DNA of 41,720 nucleotides, from positions 1-41,720 of the forward strand of contig JAQDPW010000005.1 in NCBI GenBank assembly GCA_027659245.1, written 5' to 3'. The number at the start of each line of letters is the position of its first letter. The first letter of the stretch is position 1. The position numbers and the translations under genes are program-made. The notes below the pieces were generated by a model, which saw only the letters and a list, made by a program, of their open reading frames with translations, did not search any database and was not told the DNA's origin. Source of the DNA: Streptococcaceae bacterium AM104-57 (GTDB lineage Bacteria > Bacillota > Bacilli > Lactobacillales > Streptococcaceae). Positions 8,289-18,946 of the stretch are shown in pieces.

Positions 8289-9350
8289 ATGCTGATTTTT
8301 CCTTTAATGAACGACACATCAAGAAAGATCATCCATATTGACATGGATGCCTTTTTTGCTGCGGTAGAAATCAGAGATAATCCAAATCTCCGAGGGAAGC
8401 CAGTCATTATTGGAAATGACCCTCGAAAAACAGGGGGCCGAGGTGTTGTTTCAACCTGTAGCTACGAGGCAAGAGCATTCGGCATTCACTCAGCCATGAG
8501 CTCTAAAGAAGCTTACGAACGTTGTCCTCAAGCTGTCTTTATTTCTGGGAATTACGACAAGTATCTAGCAGTTGGCCAGCAAATCCGCTCTATCTTCAGA
8601 CGCTATACAGACATCATTGAACCCATGAGTATTGATGAAGCCTATCTGGATGTCACTGAAAACAAACTGGGGATCAAGTCTGCAGTCAAAATAGCTCGCT
8701 TGATTCAAAATGATATCTGGCAAGAACTTCATCTAACTGCTTCTGCTGGTGTTTCCTACAATAAGTTCCTAGCCAAAATGGCTAGCGATTATCAAAAACC
8801 TCATGGTTTGACAGTTATTCTCCCTGATGAGGCAGAAGATTTTCTCAAGGTGATGGATATTGCCAAATTTCATGGTGTCGGTAAAAAGACAGTAGAAAAA
8901 CTCCACCAAATGGGCGTTTTTACAGGGGGAGACCTTCTTGAAATTCCAGAAATTACTCTCATTGATCGTTTTGGCCGACTAGGCTTTGACCTTTATCGAA
9001 AGGCTCGTGGAATTCATAATTCTCCTGTCAAGCCCAGTCGCATTCGCAAGTCGATTGGGAAAGAAAAAACCTATCGGAAAAGTCTCCAGTCAGAAGAAGA
9101 TATCAAAAAAGAGCTGACCATTCTCTCTGGAAAAGTCGCTCTCAGCCTCCAAAAACACGAAAAGTCCGGTAAAATAGTTATTCTGAAAATCCGCTATAAT
9201 GACTTTTCTACCCTTACCAAACGGAAAAGCTTGTCTCAAAAGATCCAAGATGCTGAAACTATTTCACAAATGGCTATCCAACTTTACGAATCTCTGACAG
9301 ATAAAGATAAAGACGTTCGCTTATTGGGTGTCACTGTGACTGGATTTTAA
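8289..9350 (+). CDS. dinB: DNA polymerase IV (Y-family)
   Basis: This is an error-prone translesion polymerase that extends past damaged template bases. The 353-aa product has the N-terminal catalytic motif [12 protein letters not shown] (Asp18/Asp20) and the palm motif SIDEAYLDV (Asp116-Glu117). A helix-hairpin-helix region [14 protein letters not shown] follows, and then the little-finger domain. The start ATG 8289 (MLIFPLMND) has AAAGGAGA upstream; the open frame back to 8223 runs through the promoter region. A -10 TATAAT lies at 8250-8255 but the -35 is poor. It is a single gene ended by a terminator shared with the convergent uppP. I see no LexA-type box. Confidence 0.96.
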   Translation: MLIFPLMNDTSRKIIHIDMDAFFAAVEIRDNPNLRGKPVIIGNDPRKTGGRGVVSTCSYEARAFGIHSAMSSKEAYERCPQAVFISGNYDKYLAVGQQIRSIFRRYTDIIEPMSIDEAYLDVTENKLGIKSAVKIARLIQNDIWQELHLTASAGVSYNKFLAKMASDYQKPHGLTVILPDEAEDFLKVMDIAKFHGVGKKTVEKLHQMGVFTGGDLLEIPEITLIDRFGRLGFDLYRKARGIHNSPVKPSRIRKSIGKEKTYRKSLQSEEDIKKELTILSGKVALSLQKHEKSGKIVILKIRYNDFSTLTKRKSLSQKIQDAETISQMAIQLYESLTDKDKDVRLLGVTVTGF

Positions 9351-9352
9351 AA

Positions 9353-9386
9353 CCTTGAAGGAAGCAGCTTCCCTCAAGGCTTTTTC
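9353..9386. terminator. Bidirectional terminator between dinB and uppP
   Basis: The stem CCTTGA...TCAAGG (9353-9358 with 9374-9379) contains an inner GGAAGC/GCTTCC extension and is followed by CTTTTTC on the plus strand. The minus strand also has TTTT after the stem. Confidence 0.85.
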
Positions 9387-10232
9387 TTATACAAATAATC
9401 GAACGAAGCTATAAAGTAGTAATACACTACCTAGGACAATACGGTATTTACCAAACATCGTAAAGTCGTGTTTTTTGACATAGCTGGTCAAGAAACGAAT
9501 GGCAACCATGCTGACTGCAAAGGCTACTACCATAGCAACTAGAAGTAAGAAGAATTGACCAAAACTCAAGACTTCTCCAGCCTTGATGAATTTAAAAATC
9601 TTCAAAGCGCTTGCTCCAAACATAACTGGAATTCCTAGGTAGAAGGTGAACTCAGTTACCACTGAACGACTAGTACCGTTCAACAAACCACCGACGATAG
9701 TGGCACCTGAACGGCTAGTTCCTGGTAAAAGAGCCAAGACTTGGAAAAGACCGATATAAAGGGCTGTTTTATAAGGTAATTTGTCCAACTCTGTGACTGT
9801 TGGCTCAATAGCTTGGGCCTTGTTGCGTTTTTCAAGATAGATAAAGGCAACCCCATAAACAATCAACATAATAGCCACTGATACCATATTATGGAAATGA
9901 GTATCAAACCAGTCATCGAACTTAAAGACAAGTAGAAGAGGTAGAGTCGCTACAAAAACCTTGGACCATAACTGCCAAGTTTTACGGACTTGCACCTTAT
10001 CCTTACCAGGTTTGAAGGGATTAAGCTTGTTAAAGTAGATAACCATAACCGCTAAAATAGCTCCGAGTTGAATAACTACGTTAAACATAGACATGAAGGC
10101 TTCACTCTGGTCTTTATACTGGACAAACTCTTCTGCTAGGATCAAGTGACCTGTACTTGAGATCGGCAACCATTCCGTAATTCCTTCAACAATACCAAAA
10201 AAGATAGATTTTAAAATTTCAATAAGATACAT
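9387..10232 (-). CDS. uppP: Undecaprenyl-diphosphatase UppP (BacA family)
   Basis: This integral membrane phosphatase recycles undecaprenyl pyrophosphate to the monophosphate lipid carrier used for peptidoglycan and capsule precursors; extra copies confer bacitracin tolerance. The 281-aa length is typical. Both signature motifs are present: [17 protein letters not shown] near residues 16-32 and [14 protein letters not shown] near 160-180, each in a re-entrant segment. About seven hydrophobic helices follow. ATG 10232 has AAGGAG 7 nt upstream. It is followed upstream, on the same strand, by the DUF2207 membrane protein gene (62-nt gap), so the two may be co-transcribed. Confidence 0.97.
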   Translation of the reverse strand: MYLIEILKSIFFGIVEGITEWLPISSTGHLILAEEFVQYKDQSEAFMSMFNVVIQLGAILAVMVIYFNKLNPFKPGKDKVQVRKTWQLWSKVFVATLPLLLVFKFDDWFDTHFHNMVSVAIMLIVYGVAFIYLEKRNKAQAIEPTVTELDKLPYKTALYIGLFQVLALLPGTSRSGATIVGGLLNGTSRSVVTEFTFYLGIPVMFGASALKIFKFIKAGEVLSFGQFFLLLVAMVVAFAVSMVAIRFLTSYVKKHDFTMFGKYRIVLGSVLLLYSFVRLFV

Positions 10233-10293
10233 AGATAACTCCTTTTTCTATCCTCCATTATATCATACTTTTATAAACTGTGTTTAGTTTTCT

Positions 10294-12186
10294 TTAAAAG
10301 GCACCGATGCTACCGCCACCGCCACCGCCTGAGAAGCCGCCTCCAGAACTTCCATTACTAGAAGATACTGAGTAAGTACTTGCCGTATTTGCGACACTGG
10401 CATAATGGCTCATTTGCGCTGTTGAATGGTAAAACATGCTATGCCAGCCATAGGCTACATAGAGATTGATATCTGGATTTTCAACTTGGATCTGGTGAAC
10501 CTTCATCAAATGGCTAACCTTGTCAGCATATCCAAACAAAGTTGCATACACTAATAGACGATTCCAAACAACAATACTTTCCAATTCAGCCTGATCCAGT
10601 CGTGCAATCTCACGTAACATATTTTCAAAACTCGTCCAAAGATAATAGGCCTCCGCTCCTACTTCATTTAGAACACCATCACGATTATCTAGTCGAATCT
10701 TCCAATAATAGAAAGCAGCCAAAACTAAACCTATTAAGCCAAGTATTGGCAAGGGCAGGTAAAGATAGCCATGAACGTCCAAACTGTACAAGAACAAACC
10801 AAATCCGATGATTAGTGGGAAAATAGTAGAAACACCCATGCTCACTTGCAAGACCTTTTCCCCGCTAGTCAAGGGGCGATAATAATCTGGTAGCCCCAAG
10901 AAAGAGACTCGGTCCTTGACCCCTTCTTGCATCTCTTTCAATGCTCTTTCAAAAGAATATTTGAGCTTACGGCCTTTTGTTTGAATCCGTTTTTCATCAG
11001 TAGCTTTCGCTCCACGGTAAAGGCTCTCAGAGACCTTATAATCTGCAAACAAATCGGAAACAGCAACTTCTTTTTTACCTGAAAAGGCCAGATTTAGACA
11101 GGTCCTCTCAAAGTTTGCCAAGCCATCTTCTTTGACCAACCTTAAAGTAACTGCATCTCCTTCTGAAATAATAGAGACATTCCCACGGTCGATTACATCT
11201 AGTAAGGTAGCCTGAATAAGCTGGTTGAAGTCGAATTTTCCTGCTCCTTTAATTAGAGGACTCACTTCCTCCAAGGAAGTAGAGTAAACAGCTTCAGATA
11301 AAACCATAGGCTCTAATTCCATCGGCGGTTCATAGAGACGATGATTTTTGGCATATTTGACGGAAGGAGTGGTTTTTCTTCTATAGATAAAATAGAAGCA
11401 GATACTCAATAACAAGGAGATGGAAAGTATTGAAGGAAACACCCAAGTAACGAGTTGTTTACTCTGCTCTTTTTCTCTTACAATCGAGTCTTCTATCTTG
11501 TTAAACTCTTCTAAACGATTCCCTTTTAAGCCCTGATCTGTAGCGCTAGCAAAATCAGTTCGAGGCCAGTAGGCATGCAACTCAACTCCGCGCTTAGACG
11601 GAAGATTGTCTAAACGAATCGTATAGTCATGACCACTCTGTTCAATCCTTCCCTCTCTATAGAGTTGCCCTGTGTGGAAAAAGAGTTTTTCGGCCCCATT
11701 ATCTCCCGTCACATGAAACTCAAATTTTTCAATAGATTCTGAACTATCTGTTAAGGGTTGCCAATTTAATTCAGCGATGTCATCATATAAGAAAAGAAGA
11801 TTTTTCAATTGCCAGGTAAGTTCCACTTCAACCCTGTCCCCTTCCTGACCTGGATTATAGACTTTAACAGTATAACCATTCGTTTCTTCTGTGACTTCGC
11901 TAGTAAGATTTTCGATTTTATGACCATTTTTAAAGGCCTCAACCTTTGGATGAGGATCAATTTCAAACCCGCTAGGCATCTTGCCTGCACGACCAAGTCC
12001 CACGATTTGGCCATTAAAATCATCCTCAAACTGGTAAACTATCTTCTGTCTAAATTCTGCTGTATTATCTGCATGAATATACAGTTCTCCATTATAGGAT
12101 GGAATGCTAAACTCCACGGCAGAAACCAGTTTGGGAACAATTATCAGACAAGTAAATATAAGTACTATTAACCATCTTTTTTTCAT
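10294..12186 (-). CDS. DUF2207 domain-containing membrane protein with Gly-rich C terminus
   Basis: The function is unknown. The 630-aa product has an N-terminal signal sequence (MKKRWLIVLIFTCLIIVPKL), then an extracytoplasmic DUF2207-type beta-rich domain (about residues 25-235). One membrane helix lies near 245-268 (WVFPSILSISLLLSICFYFIY), a cytoplasmic region follows, and a pair of helices lies near 445-495. The protein ends in a striking low-complexity tail, GSSGGGFSGGGGGGSIGAF, typical of this family. ATG 12186 has AAAGAGG upstream. It has its own extended -10 promoter and lies upstream of uppP on the same strand. A link to cell-envelope maintenance is only a guess from that neighbour. 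Confidence 0.85.
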   Translation of the reverse strand: MKKRWLIVLIFTCLIIVPKLVSAVEFSIPSYNGELYIHADNTAEFRQKIVYQFEDDFNGQIVGLGRAGKMPSGFEIDPHPKVEAFKNGHKIENLTSEVTEETNGYTVKVYNPGQEGDRVEVELTWQLKNLLFLYDDIAELNWQPLTDSSESIEKFEFHVTGDNGAEKLFFHTGQLYREGRIEQSGHDYTIRLDNLPSKRGVELHAYWPRTDFASATDQGLKGNRLEEFNKIEDSIVREKEQSKQLVTWVFPSILSISLLLSICFYFIYRRKTTPSVKYAKNHRLYEPPMELEPMVLSEAVYSTSLEEVSPLIKGAGKFDFNQLIQATLLDVIDRGNVSIISEGDAVTLRLVKEDGLANFERTCLNLAFSGKKEVAVSDLFADYKVSESLYRGAKATDEKRIQTKGRKLKYSFERALKEMQEGVKDRVSFLGLPDYYRPLTSGEKVLQVSMGVSTIFPLIIGFGLFLYSLDVHGYLYLPLPILGLIGLVLAAFYYWKIRLDNRDGVLNEVGAEAYYLWTSFENMLREIARLDQAELESIVVWNRLLVYATLFGYADKVSHLMKVHQIQVENPDINLYVAYGWHSMFYHSTAQMSHYASVANTASTYSVSSSNGSSGGGFSGGGGGGSIGAF

Positions 12187-12213
12187 AATATAGCCTCTTT
12201 TGACCTTTTTCTC

Positions 12214-12222
12214 ATTATATCA
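12214..12222 (-). promoter_or_regulatory. Extended -10 promoter of the DUF2207 gene
   Basis: The minus strand reads TGATATAAT, a TGn extension directly before a perfect -10 TATAAT. No good -35 is visible, which an extended -10 can tolerate. Confidence 0.65.
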
Positions 12223-12250
12223 TTTTTTTACAAGTAAGGGTTTACTAAGA

Positions 12251-12279
12251 TTGAAAAAGTTCCGCTTTTTCGATACAAT
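12251..12279 (+). promoter_or_regulatory. Promoter of the glutamine-type ABC operon
   Basis: A -35 TTGAAA (12251-12256) and a -10 TACAAT (12274-12279) are separated by 17 nt. The spacer and -35 contain an inverted repeat, GAAAAAG-TTCCG-CTTTTTC, that could be an operator. Confidence 0.72.
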
Positions 12280-12316
12280 AGAGAGAAGCAATTTTAGACT
12301 AGAAATAGGAGAACAC

Positions 12317-13882
12317 ATGAAAAAATTATGCTTAACTATCCTTGCTAGCCTGGCCCTTACTTTAGGACTAGTTAGCCAGGTCCAAGCCGATGAATATTTA
12401 CGCATCGGTATGGAGGCAGCCTACGCACCTTTTAACTGGACTCAAGATGACGACAGTAACGGCGCTGTCAAGATTGACGGAACCAACCAGTACGCCAATG
12501 GTTATGACGTTCAAATTGCCAAGAAAATTGCTAAGGATTTAGGCAAAGAACCCCTCATTGTCAAGACAAAATGGGAAGGTCTGGTTCCAGCCCTTACTTC
12601 TGGTAAGATTGATATGATCATTGCAGGTATGAGCCCAACTGCTGAACGCAAACAAGAAATTGCATTTTCAAGCAGCTACTATACTAGCGAACCAGTGCTT
12701 TTGGTCAAAAAGGATTCTGCCTATGCAAACGCCAAATCACTAGAGGACTTTAGCGGAGCAAAAATCACTTCTCAACAAGGTGTCTACCTTTACGACTTGA
12801 TTTCACAAATCTCAGGCGCTCAGAAGGAAACTGCCATGGGAGATTTCGCTCAAATGCGTCAAGCTCTTGAAGCTGGTGTTATTGATGCCTATGTTTCTGA
12901 ACGACCAGAAGCCCTAACTGCCGAATCAGCAAACGCTAAGTTCAAAATGATTCAGCCTGAACCTGGTTTTAAAACTGGAGAAGAAGATACTTCTATCGCT
13001 ATCGGTCTTCGAAAGGATGACGAACGTATCAGTCAAATCAATGCTAGCATCGAAACCATCACTAAAGAGGAGCAAATTGCTCTCATGGATCGTATGATCA
13101 AAGAGCAACCAGCAGAATCTACAACGACAGAAGAAAGCAACAGTAATTTCTTTGGCCAAGTCGCTAAAATTCTGACTGAAAACTGGCAACAACTCTTGCG
13201 TGGTGCTGGTATTACCCTTCTCATTTCAATTATCGGTACCATCGTTGGTCTCGCTATCGGTCTTGCTATCGGTGTTTTCCGTACTGCACCTCTGTCTGAA
13301 AACCAATTTATATTTGGTATCCAAAAACTAATCGGTTGGATTCTCAATATCTATATTGAAATTTTCCGTGGAACACCTATGATTGTACAATCTATGGTTA
13401 TCTACTATGGAACTGCCCAAGCTTTCGGGATCAACCTAGACCGTACGCTAGCTGCTATCTTTATCGTTTCAATCAACACTGGTGCCTACATGACTGAAAT
13501 TGTTCGTGGTGGTATTTTGTCTGTTGATAAGGGACAATTTGAAGCGGCAACTGCACTTGGTATGACTCATAACCAGACCATGCGTAAGATTGTTTTGCCT
13601 CAAGTTGTTCGAAATATTCTACCAGCAACTGGTAATGAGTTCGTCATCAACATCAAAGATACTTCTGTATTGAACGTTATCTCGGTTGTGGAGCTTTACT
13701 TCTCAGGAAATACGGTAGCAACCCAAACTTACCAATACTTCCAAACCTTTACCATCATCGCAGTTATCTACTTTGTCCTTACCTTTACCGTAACCCGTAT
13801 CTTACGCTTTATCGAACGTCGTATGGATATGGATACCTATACGACAGGTGCTAACCAAATGCAAACGGAGGATTTGAAATAA
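12317..13882 (+). CDS. Fused glutamine/polar amino acid ABC transporter substrate-binding and permease protein
   Basis: This protein imports glutamine, glutamate or related polar amino acids. The 521-aa product joins three parts. These are a signal peptide (residues 1-24, cleaved near VQADEYL), a periplasmic-type SBP_bac_3 binding domain (about 28-260, with [19 protein letters not shown]), and a HisM/GlnP-type permease with several helices (about 285-515, with the [20 protein letters not shown] coupling loop). A fused receptor-permease is common in Lactobacillales GlnP systems. ATG 12317 has AGGAG 6 nt upstream; the open frame to 12200 overlaps the promoter. Its TAA overlaps the ATG of the ATPase gene by one base, so the two are translationally coupled. 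Confidence 0.93.
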   Translation: MKKLCLTILASLALTLGLVSQVQADEYLRIGMEAAYAPFNWTQDDDSNGAVKIDGTNQYANGYDVQIAKKIAKDLGKEPLIVKTKWEGLVPALTSGKIDMIIAGMSPTAERKQEIAFSSSYYTSEPVLLVKKDSAYANAKSLEDFSGAKITSQQGVYLYDLISQISGAQKETAMGDFAQMRQALEAGVIDAYVSERPEALTAESANAKFKMIQPEPGFKTGEEDTSIAIGLRKDDERISQINASIETITKEEQIALMDRMIKEQPAESTTTEESNSNFFGQVAKILTENWQQLLRGAGITLLISIIGTIVGLAIGLAIGVFRTAPLSENQFIFGIQKLIGWILNIYIEIFRGTPMIVQSMVIYYGTAQAFGINLDRTLAAIFIVSINTGAYMTEIVRGGILSVDKGQFEAATALGMTHNQTMRKIVLPQVVRNILPATGNEFVINIKDTSVLNVISVVELYFSGNTVATQTYQYFQTFTIIAVIYFVLTFTVTRILRFIERRMDMDTYTTGANQMQTEDLK

Positions 13883-14622
13883 TGAGTCAACCAATCCTTG
13901 AAATCAAACACCTCAAAAAATCCTACGGGCAAAACGAGGTCCTAAAAAATATCTCTCTCACTATTCACAAAGGTGAAGTGATTTCTATCATCGGTAGTTC
14001 TGGTAGTGGTAAATCAACCTTCCTACGTTCTATCAACCTTCTCGAAACACCAACTGAAGGTGAAATCCTTTATCACGGTGAAAACGTACTTGAAAAAGGG
14101 TATAACCTCGCTCACTATCGTGAAAAACTAGGCATGGTTTTCCAATCCTTTAACCTCTTTGAAAATCTCAATGTTCTTGAAAATACGATTGTTGCACAGA
14201 CAACTGTCCTCAAGCGTGAACGTGCAGAAGCTGAAAAAATTGCTAAAGAAAATCTAGATAAAGTTGGTATGGGAGAACGCTACTGGCAAGCTAAACCTAA
14301 GCAACTTTCAGGTGGTCAAAAGCAACGTGTCGCCATTGCTCGCGCACTTTCTATGAACCCTGATGCCATTCTCTTTGATGAGCCAACTTCAGCCCTTGAT
14401 CCTGAAATGGTCGGTGAAGTTCTAAAAATCATGCAAGAACTAGCTCAAGAAGGCTTGACAATGATCGTTGTAACCCACGAAATGGAATTTGCTCGTGACG
14501 TATCACACCGTGTCATCTTTATGGACAAGGGTGTCATCGCAGAAGAAGGAAAACCTGAAGATTTATTTACAAATCCTAAAGAGGAACGTACAAGAGAATT
14601 TTTACAACGTTATTTAGGATAA
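13882..14622 (+). CDS. glnQ: Amino acid ABC transporter ATP-binding protein (GlnQ type)
   Basis: This cytoplasmic ATPase powers the fused binding/permease protein encoded just upstream. The 246-aa product has Walker [10 protein letters not shown] (38-46), the Q-loop region VFQSFNLF, the signature LSGGQKQR near 147-154, and Walker B with D-loop [11 protein letters not shown] near 164-174. The H-switch is at VVTHEM. All ATPase residues are present. The ATG overlaps the previous stop codon (TAATG). A rho-independent terminator lies about 100 nt downstream, closing a two-gene operon. Confidence 0.94.
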   Translation: MSQPILEIKHLKKSYGQNEVLKNISLTIHKGEVISIIGSSGSGKSTFLRSINLLETPTEGEILYHGENVLEKGYNLAHYREKLGMVFQSFNLFENLNVLENTIVAQTTVLKRERAEAEKIAKENLDKVGMGERYWQAKPKQLSGGQKQRVAIARALSMNPDAILFDEPTSALDPEMVGEVLKIMQELAQEGLTMIVVTHEMEFARDVSHRVIFMDKGVIAEEGKPEDLFTNPKEERTREFLQRYLG

Positions 14623-14718
14623 GACAAAAGCGGTTGAATAAACCTCTTAAACCAAGAGTTGTTTTCCTATTCAATCCCCAATCAACATTGAGTCAAAGGC
14701 TCATGAACATAAAAATCA

Positions 14719-14750
14719 AGGTCGGAGTTTTTTATCCCGACCTCTTTTTA
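14719..14750 (+). terminator. Terminator of the glutamine-type ABC operon
   Basis: The stem AGGTCGG/CCGACCT (14719-14725 with 14737-14743) is followed by CTTTTTA. It lies about 100 nt past glnQ. The rest of the 14623-15082 gap holds a BOX element and the next gene's terminator. Confidence 0.88.
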
Positions 14751-14845
14751 TATACTTTAAAAATCACTTTTATCCCTTCTTCTGTTTCCTGAGCAAGTAA
14801 TGCTTGTAGCTCTATTCCTAATCTTTTATTTGATTTTCATGAGTG

Positions 14846-14950
14846 ATACTCAATGAAAATCAAAGAGCAAACTAGGAAGCGAGCCGCAGGCTGTACTTGA
14901 GTACGGCAAGGCGAAGCTGACGTGGTTTGAATTTGATTTTCGAAGAGTAT
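14846..14950 (-). repeat. BOX element without boxB (boxA-boxC)
   Basis: This 105-bp repeat starts ATACTCAATGAAAATCAAAG and ends TTTCGAAGAGTAT; the ends are mutually inverted. The core CGGCAAGGCGAAGCTGACG matches boxA read on the minus strand. Compared with the other two copies in this window, the middle boxB segment is absent, so it is an A-C form. It lies between the glnQ terminator and the small HTH gene, outside any coding frame. Confidence 0.9.
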
Positions 14951-15041
14951 GAGGTCACTCAGCTCCCTGTCAACCTAGTTCATCCTAACAAATAGATTTG
15001 TTGAGCAGATCATAGTAAGGCTATTTTATAGTCTCGCAAAT

Positions 15042-15070
15042 AAAAAGCAGACCCTAAAGTAGAGTCTGCT
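15042..15070 (-). terminator. Terminator of the small HTH-like gene
   Basis: The minus-strand stem AGCAGAC/GTCTGCT (15064-15070 with 15046-15052) is followed by TTTTTA. It lies 12 nt after the stop codon of the 71-aa gene. Confidence 0.85.
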
Positions 15071-15082
15071 AGTATACAAAGA

Positions 15083-15298
15083 TTAATCTTCAAATTTTTC
15101 ATGATTTTTTTCATAGAAATCAATTAATCCAAGGGCTGTTTCAAAGGAAATATTTTTAACTTTTGCACGTCCTTGAGCCAGAGCAATGATAGACATTTCA
15201 CGTGCATTCGTTTCTTTAGAAATACGATAACCAGTGATCTTCTTATCACGAACCCAGCTAACAACTGATTCTACTTTTTCAAAGTTAGACTTAGCCAT
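15083..15298 (-). CDS. Small helix-turn-helix-like protein, 71 aa
   Basis: This is a probable small DNA-binding protein of unknown target. The middle, ITGYRISKETNAREMSIIAL followed by AQGRAKVKNISFETALGLI, has the layout of a Cro/XRE-type helix-turn-helix. A recognition-like pair of helices is followed by a helix ending in DFYEKNHEKFED. There is no effector domain. ATG 15298 has AGGAG 7 nt upstream. It has its own terminator and is flanked by a BOX element, so it is probably monocistronic. The sequence also resembles small phage-type regulators, but no other phage gene is nearby. Confidence 0.75.
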   Translation of the reverse strand: MAKSNFEKVESVVSWVRDKKITGYRISKETNAREMSIIALAQGRAKVKNISFETALGLIDFYEKNHEKFED

Positions 15299-15403
15299 GT
15301 TTTTCTCCTATTTTATTCTTTACGATATTTAATTGTATATGTTTTTAAGGAATTTGTCAATAAAAAAACATATAGTCAATCAAATAAAACGTTAAGATTA
15401 TAT

Positions 15404-16300
15404 TTACTTAGCTTTCAAAGCCGATAATATATGGGTTCGTATATCTTCAACTCCGTTAGGATTTGCTGGCAAGAAAATTGTATTATTACCTTCTTTTTCT
15501 GCAAAATTATTCAATGTATCTAAATACTGGTTGGTTAATAGGATTGACATAATTTGCTCTTCAGTTAATTCAACATTGGCTCCTTTTAACTCTTTAATAG
15601 AATCAGCAAGTCCATCAACAATTGCTTTTCGTTGCTCTGCGATCCCCACACCATGTAGGCGATCTTTTTCTGCCTCTGCTTCGGCCGCTGTTACGATCTT
15701 AATTTTATCTGCTTCGGCCAATTCTTGTGCTGCTACTCTCTTACGTTGAGCAGCATTGATTTCATTCATCGATTGCTTGACTTCCGCATCCGGCTCTACT
15801 TTGGTAATGAGCGTTTTGACGATAATGTACCCATACGTTGACATTTCTTCTGCTACTTGTTTTTGAACTTCTAATGCAATTTCATCCTTTTTCTCAAACA
15901 ATTCATCCAAAGTTAACTTAGGAACAGATGAACGCAATGCATCTTCAATGTAAGATTTGATTTGAGCCTCAGGTCTCATTAGTTTATAGTAAGCATCAGT
16001 AACGTTTTGCTCATTTACACGGTATTGTGTCGCAACATTCATAGTAACAAATACGTTATCTTGGGTCTTGGTCTCTACTACGATTTCACTTTGCAAGAGT
16101 CGTAATTGTACTCGAGCGGCAATCTTATCAATGCCAAAAGGTGCACGTAGATGAATACCACTGTTGCTCAACTTTTGATACTTACCGAACCGTTCAATAA
16201 TAGCCACCGACTGTTGTCGAACGACATAGATAGAGCTCACTAAAATAGCTCCAACAATAAGCATTAGAATAAATAGAACAAGTATAACTTGTAAAACCAT
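15404..16300 (-). CDS. SPFH/band 7 (stomatin-like) membrane protein
   Basis: This is a member of the stomatin/prohibitin/flotillin family, which forms membrane-anchored oligomers that organise membrane microdomains and often work with proteases. The 298-aa product has one N-terminal membrane helix (about residues 3-26). An SPFH domain follows (VVRQQSVAIIERFGKYQKL onward to about 190). Next is an Ala/Glu-rich helical coiled segment (AAEAEAEKDRLHGVGIAEQR) and a C-terminal part with FLPANPNGVEDI. ATG 16300 is preceded by GGGGGAG. No NfeD partner gene is adjacent, so a NfeD-dependent role is not supported here. It appears to be a single gene. Confidence 0.88.
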   Translation of the reverse strand: MVLQVILVLFILMLIVGAILVSSIYVVRQQSVAIIERFGKYQKLSNSGIHLRAPFGIDKIAARVQLRLLQSEIVVETKTQDNVFVTMNVATQYRVNEQNVTDAYYKLMRPEAQIKSYIEDALRSSVPKLTLDELFEKKDEIALEVQKQVAEEMSTYGYIIVKTLITKVEPDAEVKQSMNEINAAQRKRVAAQELAEADKIKIVTAAEAEAEKDRLHGVGIAEQRKAIVDGLADSIKELKGANVELTEEQIMSILLTNQYLDTLNNFAEKEGNNTIFLPANPNGVEDIRTHILSALKAK

Positions 16301-16382
16301 GGGAATCTCCCCCTTTCTTCACTTACATTATAGCATTTGTAAATAGGTTAGGCAAATAATATGATAAAAATTTCATAGGAAA

Positions 16383-17633
16383 TTAAACAAGCATATTATA
16401 AAGAGTTTCATTCCCATTCAAATTAATATAGGCTGGGTCAAATTTTTCCATTCTACGAATAAGGTTAGCATAATCGTGCTTATCAGATAAAGCAATTCCA
16501 ATTAAAACTGGTCCTGTTCCCTTACTAGCTCGTTTGATATACTCAAAACGAGTAATATCATCATTTGGTCCTAAGATATTATTTACAAATTCACGTAGGG
16601 CCCCTGGACGTTGTGGGAAATTAACAACAAAGTAATGCTTGATTCCATCATAAATCAAGGCACGCTCTTCCATCTCTGGCATACGGTTGATATCATTATT
16701 TCCTCCAGAAATGATACAACAAATGGTTTTACCCTTGATGTAGTCGGACAAAACTTCCAAGGCCGCAATGCTGGCAGCTCCTGCAGGCTCTGCTACAATT
16801 CCTTGTTTAGAGTAGAGATCGATTAAGGTTTCAGAAATCAATCCTTCATCTACACCAATCAGCGTTTCAACATGTTTACGTGTCGCTTCATAGGTTAATT
16901 CCCCAACCTTCTGAACTGCAATGCCGTCAGCAAATTTGTCAATTTCCTTTAGTTTGACAGGCCCACCCGCTTCAAAGGCCGCCTTCATAGAACGAGCACC
17001 TTCAGCCTCTACCCCAATGACTTCAATCTCTGGACTTGTTTCCTTGATATAGGTAGAAACCCCGGCAATGAGACCGCCACCACCAACAGGTACCAAGACA
17101 GTATCAAAATCAATAGATTCTTTACGAGCTTCTTCTAAAATTTCATAGGCTACCGTACCCTGACCAGCTTGAACATGGGCATCATCAAAGGGATCAATAA
17201 AGGTACGATTTTCAGAGACTGTAAATTCTTGAGCAGCCTTGGCTGAGGCATCAAAGGTATCACCAACTAGTTTAATAGTTACGAAGTCCCCACCAAAAAA
17301 GCGAACCTGCCCAATTTTTTGTTGCGGAGTAGTAATGGGCATAAAAATAGTAGCAGGAATTTTCATCTCATTACAAGTGTAAGCTACTCCTTGAGCATGA
17401 TTGCCCGCTGATGCACAAACTACTCCACGTTCACGTTCTTCCTTAGTCAGTTGCGAAATGGCATAATAAGCTCCACGAATCTTAAAAGAACGCACTCGTT
17501 GGGCATTTTCTTTTTTAAGATAAATCTTGGCACCATATTTTTCCGACAGATAATGATCATATTCTAGTGGAGTTTCAACCACTACACCATTCAAAACTTT
17601 ATGAGCTTTCACCACATCTTTTGCACTTATCAT
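16383..17633 (-). CDS. ilvA: Threonine ammonia-lyase (threonine dehydratase)
   Basis: This PLP enzyme deaminates threonine to 2-oxobutanoate, the first committed step to isoleucine. The 416-aa product has the PLP lysine Lys51 in RSFKIRGAYYA. It also has the phosphate-binding glycine loop PVGGGGLIAG near 177-186 and a C-terminal ACT-like regulatory domain (YFVVNFPQRPGALREFV). The domain layout fits the biosynthetic, isoleucine-sensitive type rather than the short catabolic TdcB. It is the last gene of the ilvB-ilvH-ilvC-ilvA cluster. A hairpin lies in the 73-nt gap after ilvC. A weak 6-bp stem with T residues overlaps the end of the gene and could be its terminator. Confidence 0.95.
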   Translation of the reverse strand: MISAKDVVKAHKVLNGVVVETPLEYDHYLSEKYGAKIYLKKENAQRVRSFKIRGAYYAISQLTKEERERGVVCASAGNHAQGVAYTCNEMKIPATIFMPITTPQQKIGQVRFFGGDFVTIKLVGDTFDASAKAAQEFTVSENRTFIDPFDDAHVQAGQGTVAYEILEEARKESIDFDTVLVPVGGGGLIAGVSTYIKETSPEIEVIGVEAEGARSMKAAFEAGGPVKLKEIDKFADGIAVQKVGELTYEATRKHVETLIGVDEGLISETLIDLYSKQGIVAEPAGAASIAALEVLSDYIKGKTICCIISGGNNDINRMPEMEERALIYDGIKHYFVVNFPQRPGALREFVNNILGPNDDITRFEYIKRASKGTGPVLIGIALSDKHDYANLIRRMEKFDPAYINLNGNETLYNMLV

Positions 17634-17664
17634 ATTTTCTCTTTCTTGAAAGGATCAAAATGTG

Positions 17665-17694
17665 AAAGCGAGCTCGGTCCCCCCAACTCGCCTT
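17665..17694 (-). terminator. Intercistronic hairpin between ilvC and ilvA
   Basis: The minus-strand stem AAGGCGAG/CTCGCTTT (one G-U pair) has a G-rich loop and is followed by CACATTTTG. The T-run is interrupted, so partial termination or an RNA-processing and stability signal that lowers ilvA relative to ilvC is likely. Confidence 0.4.
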
Positions 17695-17706
17695 CATGTT
17701 TACATA

Positions 17707-18762
<1,056 letters not shown>

Positions 18763-18794
18763 TTAGGCTGGTTTAACAAATTTAAAATATTTTT

Positions 18795-18946
18795 ATACTC
18801 AATGAAAATCAAAGAGCAAATTAGGAAGCTAGCCGCAGACTGCTCAAAGCACTGCTTTGAGGTTGTAAATAAGACTGACGGAGTCAGTAACATATACCTA
18901 CAGCAAAGCGACGCTAACGTAGTTTGAAGAGATTTACGAAGAGTAT
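18795..18946 (-). repeat. BOX element inside the ilv cluster (A-B-C form)
   Basis: This 152-bp BOX copy has the same ends as the other two (ATACTCAATGAAAATCAAAG on the left, ACGAAGAGTAT on the right). Its boxA-side core CAGCAAAGCGACGCTAACG reads on the minus strand, and a boxB segment is present. The right end overlaps the last base of the ilvH stop codon, and the element fills most of the ilvH-ilvC gap. The transcript of the ilv cluster would therefore carry the folded BOX RNA between the two cistrons. Confidence 0.9.

Noticed and set aside
16454..16461. TACGAATA competence (ComX) box
   Set aside because: It is inside the ilvA coding region with no gene positioned to use it; a chance match.
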